Positions 22,771 to 33,949 of a stretch of DNA of 64,000 nucleotides are shown here, piece after piece; positions within the stretch are counted from its first letter, which is position 1; each line of letters begins with the position of its first letter. Location: contig NC_054885.1 in NCBI RefSeq assembly GCF_018320785.1, positions 9,126,921 to 9,190,920 of the forward strand. The letters run 5' to 3'. Source of the DNA: Cheilinus undulatus. Taxonomy: Eukaryota; Chordata; Actinopteri; Labriformes; Labridae. Below the pieces are notes generated by a model. That model was not told the origin of the DNA. It saw only the letters and a list, made by a program, of their open reading frames with translations, and did not search any database. The position numbers and the translations under genes were made by a program.

Positions 22771-23749
22771 GCCAACAGTCAAACAAGGTGGTGGTAGAGT
22801 GATGGACTGGGGCTGCTTTGCTTTTCAGTTCATGACCTCAGGCTGTAGGGCACATGCAGGATGATAATCTGAAACACACCAGCAGGTCCACCTCTGAACC
22901 ACCCCTACATTCCCCACATTCCCCTACATTTCAGACATTTACATTTGGATAGGGTGTTCTGGTTCTTGATAGAATGGAGAGCCAGGGGAAGTAACTTAGG
23001 CGTACGTTGGAGTGATACCATCTGGTGAAACCCTTTAAATGTTGTTGGAGTGTAAACTCTGTTCTAAATCAGAATATACATTCAAAATAAGCTGGGTTTG
23101 ACCTTATTCATAGGTAGTACATCTCAGTAATGGAGTGTAGGAACAATGGATAACAACAGATTAAAAAAAATGGAGTCACAAAAGTAAGATACATGAGCTC
23201 CAATTACCTGAGCAATAGCAGAAGAAACAAGCAAAATTTGTCTCTTAGCTTAACATAATCACATATTTACCACTAATTATTAGAAGAACGCACATATTCC
23301 CAAAAAAACAAACAAACAAAAAAACCCCAAAAATATACACTTACAAAGATCCCTTACCCTCTGTTACCATCATGTTTGGAGGCTAGCTGTGCATGCTACA
23401 GTAAGTGATATTGCACTCATTTTTTTCCAGACAACTGAGTGACACATTGATCAGTTCTTTGCCAACTTAACACAAAAAGTAAGGAAATTCGTGTTAGGTG
23501 GATTATTTCTTTTGGTATTGGAAGAGAAGATTAGGAAAACTTTTTATGGCCGCAACCCACACCCTCAGCTCTGCTGCTCATCCCACAAATGCATGTTCCT
23601 TACAAATGTGGCACCATTTTAAAGGGAAATAAACAGGCTTTCAAACGGTGTAAGATTTATTGCCAAGAGGCACCGTTACAACAAAGACATCATCTGTCAA
23701 ACGTAGTTTTCCTTACTTTTTTGCTTAGCTTAGCAGTTAGTTTCAACTG

Positions 23750-24465
23750 AGTATTCTTACCGGACGGGTGGCTCAACATGACTGAGACGTTTCACAGTAT
23801 GTATGAGTTTGCATAAGCCAGGTGTATCTAACATAGTATTTAAGGATTGTTGCAAGGCACAGATCCGTGGAAGGCTACAAAAAATTGTCCTGCACTGCAG
23901 GTTCCTAAGAGCGCAGTGGCCTCCATGATTCCCAAATGGAAGATGTTTGGCACAACCAAGACCAACAGCTGTTTTTCGAGCAAACTGAACAATCAGGGGA
24001 GAAAGGCCGTAGTAAGAGAGGTGACCAAGAACCCAGTGGCCACTCTGACTGAGCCCCATAGATCCTGTGTGGAGGTGGGACAAAGTTCCAGAGGGACATC
24101 CATCCCAGCAGCCCTCCAGTGATCTGGTCTTTATGGTAGAGTGGCTCGACGGAAGCCTCTCTTCAGTGCAAAATACATGAAAGCCTGCTTGGAGTTTGCA
24201 AAAAAGGCCCCAGAGATACAAGATACTCTGGTGTGATGAAACCAAGATTGAACGGTACCATCCCAGCAGTGTAACATGGTGGTGGCAGCATCAGGCTGTG
24301 GGGGTGTTTTTCAGCAGCAAGGAGTAGGAGGCAATAAATCCACTGGGAGACAAGACAGTCAGTTAAAAGACTCAAACACATCGAAAGCTGCTGCACAGGA
24401 AACCTTTGACCTGCTGTCAGTGCTCTGCAGTATGAACTTTGCAATAAATCCCATTAGACAAAATA
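23750..24465 (+). mobile_element. Tc1/mariner transposase relic
   Basis: In broken plus-strand frames one sees SAVASMIPKWKMFGTTKTNSC, then VARRKPLFSAKYMKACLEFA, then W-DETKIE-like and WWWQHQAVGVFFSS-like blocks. These are in the order of a Tc1 transposase from its paired domain to the DDE core. Several frameshifts and stops. It ends just before the 3' end of the GIMAP-like gene on the other strand. Confidence 0.8.
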
Positions 24466-24469
24466 AAAT

Positions 24470-25272
24470 TCACTGTTGGACACGGCCAATTTTCTTTGCT
24501 CTTTTTACAGCAATGTACCCCAGACATCCTACCACTCCACCGAGTATCGCTCCGACTGCCAATCCTCCTATGATGCCGATTACGCTCGGAACTGATTGAG
24601 ACGCTGCTCCTCCCACCGCCGCTCCAGCCAAAGCACCGCCATTTACAGCCAAAGCAATTTCTCTTTTTCTTAAAGCCTCGTCACCCGTGTAGTGTTTCCC
24701 CTCGTTGTCACGAACCATTTGTTGGATATCCAGTAGAGTGCTGTCAGGGAGACGGTCATTATTCTTAAGAACATGCCGCCTCCCCTTACATTCATCGTTG
24801 ACAAAGTTGTGGAGTTCTTCCTCTTGGCCAATGAAGTCGTCTGTGTCTCCATCCTCCAGCTTTTCTCCATCTGGGAATAAAACCATTGTGTACTGAATTA
24901 CACAATCGCCAAAGGAGGACTTGAAAATCTTCACCACGTTCTGTAATTCAGGTGTGAAAGGTTCCAAAGGCAGGACTAACAGGAAGACGTGAGGCCCAGG
25001 GGAAACCTCCGAGAGACATTTTTTGATCTCCTTCATCACATCCCTGTCACTTTTATCAGCGTGACACAGGCCTGGAGTGTCAACAATGGCCATCTTTTGT
25101 CCTTTGACGGTTATTTTTTCCATGTGACACTTTTCAGAGTCAGAGATAAAAACTTTTGCACTCTCAGGAGCCTGCTTCACATTTTCCTCTGAACTTCTCA
25201 GGAAGACGTTCATGATTTTAGTCTTGTCATCTCCAACCCTCCCGATCAGCATGATCCTCAACTCTGAAATCT
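24470..25272 (-). CDS. GIMAP-like gene A, terminal exon
   Basis: Acceptor TTTTCCAACAG at 25283-25273, then ISELRIMLIGRVGDDKTKIM through a TGA at 24472-24470. There is no ATG before the domain in this exon (the first possible start is a TTG), so an upstream exon is required. Confidence 0.9.
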
Positions 25273-28200
25273 CTGTTGGAAAAGCAGAAATGACATTAGA
25301 ATGAACAAAACTTAGAAAAGGGCTGTTACAGTACCAGAAAACTAACCTTTGATGTGTTACTGAGAAAAATAGAATATTGATGACGGTTCTGACACATAAG
25401 CAACAAAAACTTGAGTTATGATTTAATGCCAGGTAATATTGCTTTTTTTATTTATGTTGCTGTGAGTACAATGTTTTGGCCTATTTATGGGGATGGGGTT
25501 AGGGGAAAATATGACCTATTTAGTAGAGAATTGCCACAATATTATGAGGTAGGGTTAAGGTGAAATACTACCTGATAACCAGAGAACAGCAACAGTGTTA
25601 TGAGGGTTAGGCTAAGTGTTAGGGTTAGAGAGTCAAGGTTAGGGTAAAATACCACCTAATCACTAAAGAACTGCCACAATATTATGAGGGTTAGGGTTAG
25701 AGTTAGAGGGTTAGGGTTGGGGTAAAATATCACCTATTTACGAGATAATTGTTTCAGTATTATGATGATTAGGGTTAGGGCTACAGGGTTAGCGTAACAG
25801 GGTAAAATACTATAACCTTGCAAAGCAGATGGATACTACCGTTTCCTTGTTTCACTAGTGAATCCATCTTGCAAAGCTCCCGTCTGAACCGTTTTGGCCC
25901 GGTTAGAAAGTGACAGGACCAATCAGCGACGAGGGGTAGTACTTTTAGGCGCAGCAGAGTAGTGACGTAAACAAGCAGCAGCAAGAGCTGGTGCAGTTAT
26001 GGAGAAGAGATTGGCGAGGATGCTGCTAAAGCGCAAATTTTATCAGAACTTGACAACATTTCTTCGTTGAAAGAAGAACAAAGAACAGCGGTGAGTTGTT
26101 TTCAAAAACGACCAAAGTTGAGAACTTACATGTCTATAGTCGCCATGTTTCGCATTATTTGTCACTAGCTGCGCACACGCAGCGTGATAGCGGCTACGTC
26201 ACGTGTTTTGTTGCTCTGCTTGGCCCGTAGAGATGTGACAGACAGAACGTTTACTCAGTCATAATCCGAGTTCTTTTCAAAGCCTCTGTCTTTTCTCCAG
26301 TGTAAATTTTGACAGCACTTTTCAATTTAGTTTTATAGTCTTTTGCCAAAAATATCTTTTAGTTTTAGTCATAATTTAGTCATCTCAATTGTTTTAGTTT
26401 TAGTCTAGTTTTAGTTGACAAAACTTCCCAACATTTTAGTTGACAAAATTTACAGTAAATTTAAGTAGCTGTGATTGGATATATGCCTAACTTGCCCCTA
26501 CTTTCTACATGACCAAATTAGGTCTGATTGGATAAAGTCTCTGTCAGACATTTTCGTCTTGTCTTTATTTGTCGACTAAATTGTCAATTAATTTAGTTTT
26601 AGTTTTTGTCCATGTTCACTTGTTTTTATTAGTTACTGTCTTGTTTTCGTCAGGGGAAAAAGGGCTATTAATGAAAACTATAACAAAAATAATTAGCCTA
26701 CAAAATTAACACTGCTTTTCTCAAACATTTCCTATTGAAGCTTTCCCAGATGGATGCGTGAAACACATCCATCTGGCGTGTCAGGTTAAAAATACTACCT
26801 ATTTGCAGGAGAATTGCTACGATATTATGAGGGTTAGGGTTAGAGTTAGAGGGTTAGGATCGGGGTAAAATATCACTTATTTACCTGATAAATGTTTCAG
26901 TATCATGATGATTAAGGTTAAGGTTACAGGGTTAGCATTAGTGGAAAAAGTACCACATGTTTCCAAGAGAATAGCTATGATATCATGAGGATTAGGGTTG
27001 GGCGTTAGGGTTAGGGGAAAATATGACCTATTTAGCAGAGAATTTCCACAATATTATGAGGTAGGGTTAGGGTGAAATACCACCTAATAACCAGAGAACT
27101 GCAACAGTATTATGAGGGTTAGGCTAAGGGCTAGGGTTAGAGAATCAAGGGTTAGGGTTAGAATTTTTAGGGTTAGAGTTAGAGGGTTAGGGTTAGAGTT
27201 AGAGACTTAGGATTGGGATAAAATATCAGCTATTTGCCTGATTATTGTTTCAGTATTATGATGATTAGAGTTAGGGCTACAGGGTTAGCGTTAAAGGGTA
27301 CATACCACCTATTTGCAAGAGAATAGCTACGATATTATTAGGTTTAGGGTTGGGTGGTTAGGGTTAGGAGGGGCATGACCTATTTAACAGAGTTGCCACA
27401 ATATTATGAAGGTTAGGGTAAAATTCCATCTATTTACCAGAGAATTTCCACAACATTATGAGGGAGGCTTAGGCAGTAAGGGTTTGGTTAAAACACCACC
27501 TATTTATGAGAGAACTGCCACAATATAATGAGGGTGAGGGTAAGGGGGAAAATGCTACCTAATCACCAGAGAATTGCCACAATATTTTAACAGTATGGGT
27601 AAGAGTTCACTTGAACTGTATTCATAAGTAAATGGTGGGTTGTCTAAGATGAAAAAAACATCTGTTTCAGTTTAAATAAACATGAAAAAATCACATCTAC
27701 CAGCCAAATCCACCCTTAAGGGGGGATAAAGCGAAGAGCTTTGTGGGACCCAGCAGAGCTGGGGGCTCATGGAGGTCTTCAAAATCATGGTCAAGTTAAG
27801 CTTTGATAACCACTTTTTATTTTTAACCTAAAAATAACCACTCTTATCAAAGCAACAAAACAAAATTTGATCTTGTGCTGCTTTAAAATATAACCTTTTT
27901 TTTCTTTTTTAAATATAAATCCCTTTTCTTAAATCAGAATGACCCTTTAATTGGTGATGTTAATCATGTGAATGGTCACATTGAAATAATTCATTTAGAA
28001 AGTAATGTCAGACTGTATATCTAAGCCATGATTTGCACAAATGTCAGGGTGCCAGGAAATAAAGTAGAAAAAAACAGAGACTTTTATGAAAAATAATTGC
28101 ACAGTAATGAAAAGAGCCTAAAGTACACAAAGTGTTAGAAATGGGCATAAAGGGACAGAAATGGCCAAAACACAGCAAAATGGGTTAAAATTAGCAAAAA

Positions 28201-31200
28201 GAAGAGGCGAACGTGGGAAAAAGTGGAATACAAGTCTTCAACAAATAGTGGCATAAAGAAGTATGTAAAGCACCAATCCATAACTGAAGCTACCTCAAGA
28301 CACTAGACAAAAGGAAAGGTCTTTTCTGTACTCTCTGGGGTGGCCTATTACAATAGAACAGGGGTGTCCAAACTATGGCCAAGGGGGCCAAATGTGGCCC
28401 GCTGCCCATTTTTAATTGGCCCCCCAAAAATTCTTTAAATGAAATGAAACATGGCCCTGAACAGAGCATGAAGCTTGTGCTCTACTCTATTATTCTTCTT
28501 AGTTTCAGCACAAGGCAGTGCTACCATGCAAACACTGTAAACAAACATTTTGACATCAAGTTTTTATGCTGTTTTATAGGAAAAAATTCAAATTAAATTC
28601 TAAATTCAGACAACACTATAAATAGTAAAATATATTGGCAACCAAAATAATAAAGATATCTTGGTTTATAATGCCCTATTACAGCAGCAAATAGCAGCAC
28701 CAATGATGTTCCAGGGGCCAAGCCAGTGGAAGCCATAGTCTACCAGGACCCCCTGCAATCTGATTGGCCTCCCCAAAATACTTAAAAATGATTGGCTATT
28801 TGCCTTGTCAGCCATCAACTAGCCATTTAAGTGTACCCAATAACTGAGTATATCTTAATCTGTATTAGATTGGTTTTACTTTCTTTAATATCAAATTGAG
28901 GTATATGAAAGTGGCCCCACCATCCCTATATATTCCTGTATGTGGCCCCAAATGGAAAAAGTTTGGACACCCCTGTAATAGACCAATGTTAACCATGAAA
29001 GACCCTGGAAAGTGAAATCCAAAATTTGTGTCTTAACACACTGGAATATGGTTGCTGTAAACGTGATAACACTGAGATCTAGATGTGACTGAATTCTGGA
29101 TTGAGACCGTTACAATACAGTGTAGTACAGTACTGTACAGTTTTTCTGCTCTTTCCTGTCTGGGTTTGATTTGGGCGGGTCCAATATGTGGGCTCATGAT
29201 GTCATGAGCCTACAGTAGGGAATGACCCCGCCCCTCTAACACTACAATATAAAATCACAGAGCAGTTCATCTCAGTGCAGTCTGTTGTTAGCTAATGACA
29301 CTGCCTTTATTTAAAGTTAACAGTCAGTTAAATGCTGTTTTTTGATTATTGTGAGGTAAATTTGCCAAATCTATCAGCCACAGTGGTCATCAGGGATCAT
29401 TTAAAGCACCACAACAGAGATTTGAGCCAGAAAACAGACTCAGTCTCTTCTCTGGCACAGAGCCAGGCAGGTGCACTCTGATCATAAAGTTAACTTTCAG
29501 ACTGTATTTTTTCTGAGTGGGCGTGTCTTAAGCTCATTCAACAGACACGCCCACACCATCCTGGAGCTGATTCTACTGCCTCATTTTTCATGATTTTGAA
29601 GCTTGTTTTATCAGCTTGGAGATGTTTTATTTGATTGAAATTTGATTTCATTTTCATTACATTTTTCACTTTACAGGGTCTTTCATAAATGGGCGTAATA
29701 AATGGCATAGAGTGGCAGAACAGTGGAAAGAATGGGCAGAAAAAAAAGTTTGTTCAAAGTGGATAAATATCGCAAGAAAGGTCGAACAACAGAAGAAATG
29801 GGTGTATGGTGGCAAAAGCTGCAATAAATGGGGAAATCATCAAAAACTGGTTCAAAGTTAAAAACCAGTGGTAAAAAAGGTGAAAAACAGTAGAAATTAA
29901 CCCTCAGGGGTTCCTTTAAAAAAACAACTTAATTTGTCCTTCGGGTAGAAATCAGCCACCTCACAAAACTGCTGTAAAAATATGATACATAAATATTTTT
30001 TTCCACTTTAAATGAGTCAGGCTTTTAGAACTACTTCAGCCTGAAATATACATATCAAATAATAATGATATTTTGGAAATTTTAACCCTTTAAATGCCAG
30101 CACGGTTTCATAACCCTACTGTTTTTTCATTGAAAAAACCTAAAAACTGAAATAATTTCCTTAAAATACATTTCAATTAGTATTTGCTTATTTTTATTTT
30201 TAGGTCTTGAGATGGGATGCTGATTGGCAGCAACATTGATTTTCATGCATTCTCATTTTTTCTGTGGAGTCAAATTTTTAGAAAAAACTCACACATTTTT
30301 TCCTTTGGGCAGAAATCAGCCACCTCACAAAAACTGCTGAAAAAATATGATACAAAAATATTTTTACCCACTTTAAATGAGTCAGTCTTGTAGAACTACT
30401 TCAGCTTGAAATATACATATAAAATAATAATTATATTTTGGAAATTTTAACCCTTTAAATGCCAGTATGGTTCCATAACCCCCCTGTTACAGCTGTAACT
30501 TTTTCTTTTTATCATTGAATAAACACAGAGTGTGCGTGAAGCTGGACATGAAAGAGAAACACACACACATGCACACACGACCCCGCCCACAGACACCCTA
30601 ACCCACTCACATCATACACACGCACACACACACCTATGCACACACACACACACACACCCATCCCACCCACACCTGCACACGCACACACAAACACCATTTT
30701 CCAACAGCAAAAGTGGCACACACTAACATTTCAGCAGCAACATACCCTTTTAGAAAACTGTAAAAAGTGTGACATTTTCTTTCATGCTTGTAATTGGGCA
30801 AAAGTAGCAGCATCTGGTTGACTAATATAAAAATTTAAAACTGAAGGCCAGTAGTAAAAAATGAAATCTTAACAGGAAGGAACACATTAGTTTAAGTTAA
30901 GCTAAATGTAGGATCAAAAATAGTATTTTCAATGGTTTTCAATGGGGCAATTTTTGTCCGAAGGAACAAATCTGTCGGTTTTTCCGTAACTTAGCCATTT
31001 TAGGCTAATTTAACAAACTGATACAACTATTCAAAAATTTAAAAGAGAATTATAGACCGGGATTTCATGCCTGTGTTTATAAAGAATGATAGGTAATTAG
31101 TTTAACTGCCAAGAATCCCGCGCCGGCTAGTTTGATAAACGATTTTAACCGTTTTACTGATTAACTGTGCGTATCCCTAGTAGAAATTGATTAAAAGTGG

Positions 31201-32940
31201 CAAAACAGTAGTGAAGTTTGGACATAATAGCAAAACAGTTACTAAACTGGGCAAAAAGTGGCAAAAAAAGGGTATATAGTGGCAAAAGGGGCAATTAAAG
31301 AGGAACAGGTTCACAATGGAAAACTAGAAAAGCACTCGGAGAGCGCAGACCTCCGCCATTAGCCCTATCTCCCACTAGTAAAGGATCCTTTAAAAAATTC
31401 CTGGATCCAGACGGTGATCCGGATCACTCCCAAAATCTAATCAGTTCTTCCTTATGCCATTTCTGACATTTCCTGAAAATCTAATCAAAATCTGTCCGCA
31501 ACTTTTTGAGTTATGTTGCTAACAAACAAACTAACCAACTAACAAACCCTGCCGATCACATAACCTCCTTGGCGGAGGTAAAAATGGCAAGAAAGTGTAG
31601 TCAACAGCATAGATGGGTTTAGAGTGTCTTCAAAACTGGACAAAAAGTGGCGAAAAGTTGCAATTAAGGACGAAAAGAATAAAAAATTGGTCAAAAGCAG
31701 CAAAACAGTCATCAAAGTTGGTAAAAAAAAGTGGCAAAATTGGTTAAAAGTGGAAAGACATGTTGATAAACAGCAAAAATGATTTAAAGCAGATAAAAAG
31801 ACATGGCAAAGATTGGTTCACAGCTGACAACGTGTGGAGCATGGCTTAAAAAGTAGCACAAAATAACTTCCAACATCAGAGCCCAGTAACAGTCTGACAC
31901 ACTTATCTGGTCTGGAATGAGGGGACTGTTAGCTAGGACACTGGGGAAAGGGGGGGGGGGGGGTCATTCTCTGGGTTTTTCACGGGCCCCATCAGTTCTG
32001 TGGACAGCCCTGCTCCCAACATGGGTTAAAATGCTGCTTCTCTTTGAGTATCAGTGGATTGAAGAAAGTACATCTGATTATTTTTTAGCAAGATTATGAG
32101 TGCCTAAGGGGTCTTTTGTTGAATTTTTGACTTCCTGAAAATTTCCTTTACATATTTTATTGAGAACTTTAATTTTTTCTGTAAATGTTACACTGCATAT
32201 GAAGAGGATTGCATTCACACTGCAAAAAACAAAAAAGTTTGCTTGCATTTTTCTGAATTAATGACATTATTGTGAAATTACAAGAAAAAAAATAATATTT
32301 TTTTCTGTTTTAATGAATTTATGACATCGATGAAGATCATCGATTTATCGATGAAGTTCAAGATGATAAAGTTCGGAATGAAGAAAAATAATTTTTTATC
32401 ACAAAAACATTGCAATTCAGAGACAATGATCTCAATTACTTAGCAAAACAGAAAACAGTATTTTCTCATGAGAATGCAATGTACTTCCTTTGTGATACCA
32501 TATCTTATCAAGTCACCAGATTCTTGCTTCACACTCCTATTGCACTTTCTCCATATTTATTGTTTTTTTATTCACTCCAAACAGAGCTGGCTTATTAAAC
32601 ATTTAGTCAAAATGTCTCACAAAATTTTAAGCAACACTCCCCTGACAAATCTACATATTGTAACCTTAAAGACATGAAAACAAAAATGTAGCTATAAGCT
32701 GATACATCTGATTATAGCATTACTTAACCTCCTTATAGGATCATTACTGCAGTGAGCCATACAGAGAGTAAAATACCTAAAGCCATTTTCAGATGCTGAG
32801 TCAAATAAATCTAATTAAAATGATAAATCTTAACAATAAGATGGCAAGTATAAGGCATCATTAATGTAACAGATGATCTATAAGTGCTGTTTAAAGATAG
32901 TCCAAAAGTGCTACTTACTGGAATATTCTTCTCTGTCCAT
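24470..32940 (-). CDS. GIMAP-like (AIG1-type GTPase) protein with altered P-loop and hydrophobic tail
   Basis: Proposed two coding exons: 32940-32919 (22 nt, MDREEYS plus one base) and 25272-24470. Phases fit exactly (825 nt, 274 residues). The AIG1 domain shows G1 at 18-25, G3 DTPGL at 72-76, the family's conserved box SPGPHVFLLVL at about 98-108, and a Lys/Asp-rich C-terminal half. The G1 reads GRVGDDKT, so the second Gly of GxxxxGK[ST] is Asp, and the usual Thr of G2 is not evident; nucleotide binding may be weak or lost. Residues 213-263 are glycine/alanine-rich and hydrophobic, followed by basic KRAKK, which suggests a membrane anchor. GIMAPs act in lymphocyte survival and organelle membranes. 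The first exon is inferred from a donor, phase and TATA-like box; the terminal exon is firm. Its intron is almost entirely repeats. Confidence 0.75.
25997..26092 (+). pseudogene. RecQ-like helicase first-exon fragment
   Basis: The plus strand reads EDAAKAQILSELDNISSLKE then EQRTA followed by GTGAGTTG, a good donor. The LKxEQ word resembles the region just before motif I in multicopy fish RecQ-like helicases. An ATG upstream (26000) is out of frame with it. Assignment is from recall of the motif only. Confidence 0.35.
26310..26715. mobile_element. TTTTAGT-rich dispersed element, copy 2
   Basis: Same word composition and same AAATTAACACT right end as the copy at 20870-21335. Here it lies within the larger inverted-terminal element. 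Confidence 0.45.
27715..28300 (-). mobile_element. left end of a minisatellite-bearing element
   Basis: A block with GGGACCCAGCAGAGCTGGGG matches the block at 45115-45175 (GGGGCCCAGCCAACTGGGGG). At 27985-28090 a segment matches 20400-20510 (AAAGTAATGTCAGAC, TCTAAGCCATGATT). GGCAAAA-type words follow. The right end is probably near 31950-32000. Confidence 0.55.
28359..28975. mobile_element. hAT-like non-autonomous element, 617 bp
   Basis: Ends CAGGGGTGTCCAAACTATGG and (reverse strand) CAGGGGTGTCCAAACTTTTT, a well-known fish hAT terminus. Flanking octamers CAATAGAA and TAATAGAC match at 6 of 8 positions. The interior has no transposase. Confidence 0.8.
29932..30490. repeat. partial tandem duplication, period about 363 bp
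   Basis: The block around 29940-30125 (AGAAATCAGCCACCTCACAA through CCCTTTAAATGCCAG) recurs at about 30305-30485 with few differences, separated by about 180 bp. Confidence 0.75.
30556..30692. repeat. (CA)n-type microsatellite
   Basis: Long imperfect CACACA runs mixed with CATGCA and ACCCCC; the apparent His/Thr-rich and Val/Cys-rich frames on the two strands are artefacts. Confidence 0.9.
31330..31580. mobile_element. RTE/Expander-like LINE tail or derived short element
   Basis: From CACTCGGAGAGCGCAGACCT to CCTCCTTGGCGGAGGTAAAA, with GGATCACTCCCAAAATCTAA and TTTTTGAGTTATGTTGCTAA between. This is a very common fish dispersed repeat. I recall it as the 3' tail of RTE-type LINEs but cannot check. 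Confidence 0.6.
31948..31963. repeat. poly-G run
   Basis: A run of about 15 G in the conserved right-end module of the minisatellite family, followed by TCATTCTCTGGGTTTTTC. A likely sequencing/assembly length error site. Confidence 0.8.
32100..32880. other. intergenic/intronic AT-rich stretch, nothing recognised
   Basis: AT-rich DNA between repeats and the proposed first exon of GIMAP-like gene A; no feature I can support. Confidence 0.45.
32919..32940 (-). CDS. GIMAP-like gene A, proposed first coding exon
   Basis: On the minus strand ATGGACAGAGAAGAATATTC plus CA is followed by GTAAGTAG, a consensus donor. It leaves one base over, exactly what the terminal exon at 25272 needs. A TATAATA lies 75 bp upstream of the ATG. 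The layout copies gene B at 42 kb. No transcript evidence. Confidence 0.55.
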
Positions 32941-33014
32941 ATTTTTCTTGGTAGGATGTATGATGTCCTCTCACTGTGGATATCCTGTTTGTCTCATTTC
33001 CATCTCCTCAGACA

Positions 33015-33021
33015 TATTATA
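33015..33021 (-). promoter_or_regulatory. TATA-like box of GIMAP-like gene A
   Basis: TATAATA on the minus strand, about 75 bp before the proposed ATG at 32940. A minus-strand GATTGG (inverse CCAAT) lies further upstream near 33080. Confidence 0.4.
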
Positions 33022-33949
33022 GCTCACTACCAGATCCCTCCCCTAGAATACACATCACCTGTCTCCTTCCAGGATCTCACCAATCACAGATCAGGAACAA
33101 AAAATTGCTGCAGAGGACCAGCCAAAGGGGCAGAGCAAAAGTAAATAAGGATGTTTGTATTTTTGGTTGGTGGCAGCTTTTAATCAGAGAAATTTGCCAG
33201 CTAGCTACAGCACCTGTAATTGTCTTTAACAACCCAATCTGCAGCTATTCTCCTGACTCACTCAAACATGCAGTAGTGTCAGGTTAGAAACCTGAACGAG
33301 TAACTCTTTACCCAGACAAATTCCCTTTCTTTCTGCAAGTTCAAAGACATTAAGATGTGGTGTGTATTCATTACTCCATTCTGCTTTATGCTGGAGGTGA
33401 GGCTGGCTAGCTTTGGCCCTGCTCATGAGCATGAGCAACTGGTGATGGAAAAGCAAATCAGCATGACCTGGTTTGGCTTGGTGCATCCAAAAGCCATAGT
33501 GGAAAAGCCCCAGTTGTAACCTGAGCTCGACAGATAGGTGTCGCCATAATTTTTGAATGGTCGAGCTTGTTGGTGGATAAAACTCATGCCAGTCAGAAGA
33601 AGTGCAAAAACATCTTCCCTGCCAGGAGAAGCCTCCATACCGCTCATATCGCCTTATTCGCCACTGATTAGTTAGGTCCATTGTCAGACCTGGTCAGACC
33701 TGCCCTCAGAATAATCTGGACCCCTGAAAAACCAAGAGATACCCCCCCACTTGGGATTTATTGATGACATCAATGTATGTTTTTGCACCAGTCGCATCAG
33801 TACTAGTTTGTTTTGTAGCTAAAAATAGTATCAAGCTATTGTTGAATTTTAATATTGAAATTACTTTTTTCCACCGTTACTGTATTTCTGCTATGTTAAT
33901 CACATTTTATCTCTATTTCTTTCCTCATTCTTAGATCTTTTAACCCCTT

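Larger units (their letters stand above)
25813..26788. mobile_element. 976-bp inverted-terminal-repeat element inside the satellite
   Basis: Left end TAACCTTGCAAAGCAGATGG; the right end on the reverse strand reads TAACCTGACACGCCAGATGG. AAAATACTA directly repeats at 25804-25812 and 26789-26797, so a 9-bp target duplication fits. Both ends carry subterminal hairpins of the AGATGGAT/ATCCATCT type. It carries a helicase-exon-like piece (about 25997-26092) and a TTTTAGT-rich part (26310-26715). No transposase. Confidence 0.7.
25440..27610. repeat. degenerate TTAGGG-rich satellite (telomere-like words)
   Basis: Units of roughly 70-130 bp alternate TTAGGGTTAGGG-like words with a recurring block similar to AATTGCCACAATATTATGAG. 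At least a dozen irregular units run from 25480 to 25812 and from 26789 to 27610, with a mobile element between. It lies inside the intron of GIMAP-like gene A. Confidence 0.85.

Noticed and set aside
23757..24245. 162-codon minus-strand frame
   Set aside because: It is the antisense of the Tc1 transposase relic on the plus strand.
30512..30821. His/Thr-rich and Cys/Val-rich frames
   Set aside because: CA microsatellite read in different frames.
33262..33681. 139-codon minus-strand frame
   Set aside because: No recognised motif, contains no splice-supported context, and lies upstream of the proposed gene A promoter; treated as chance.
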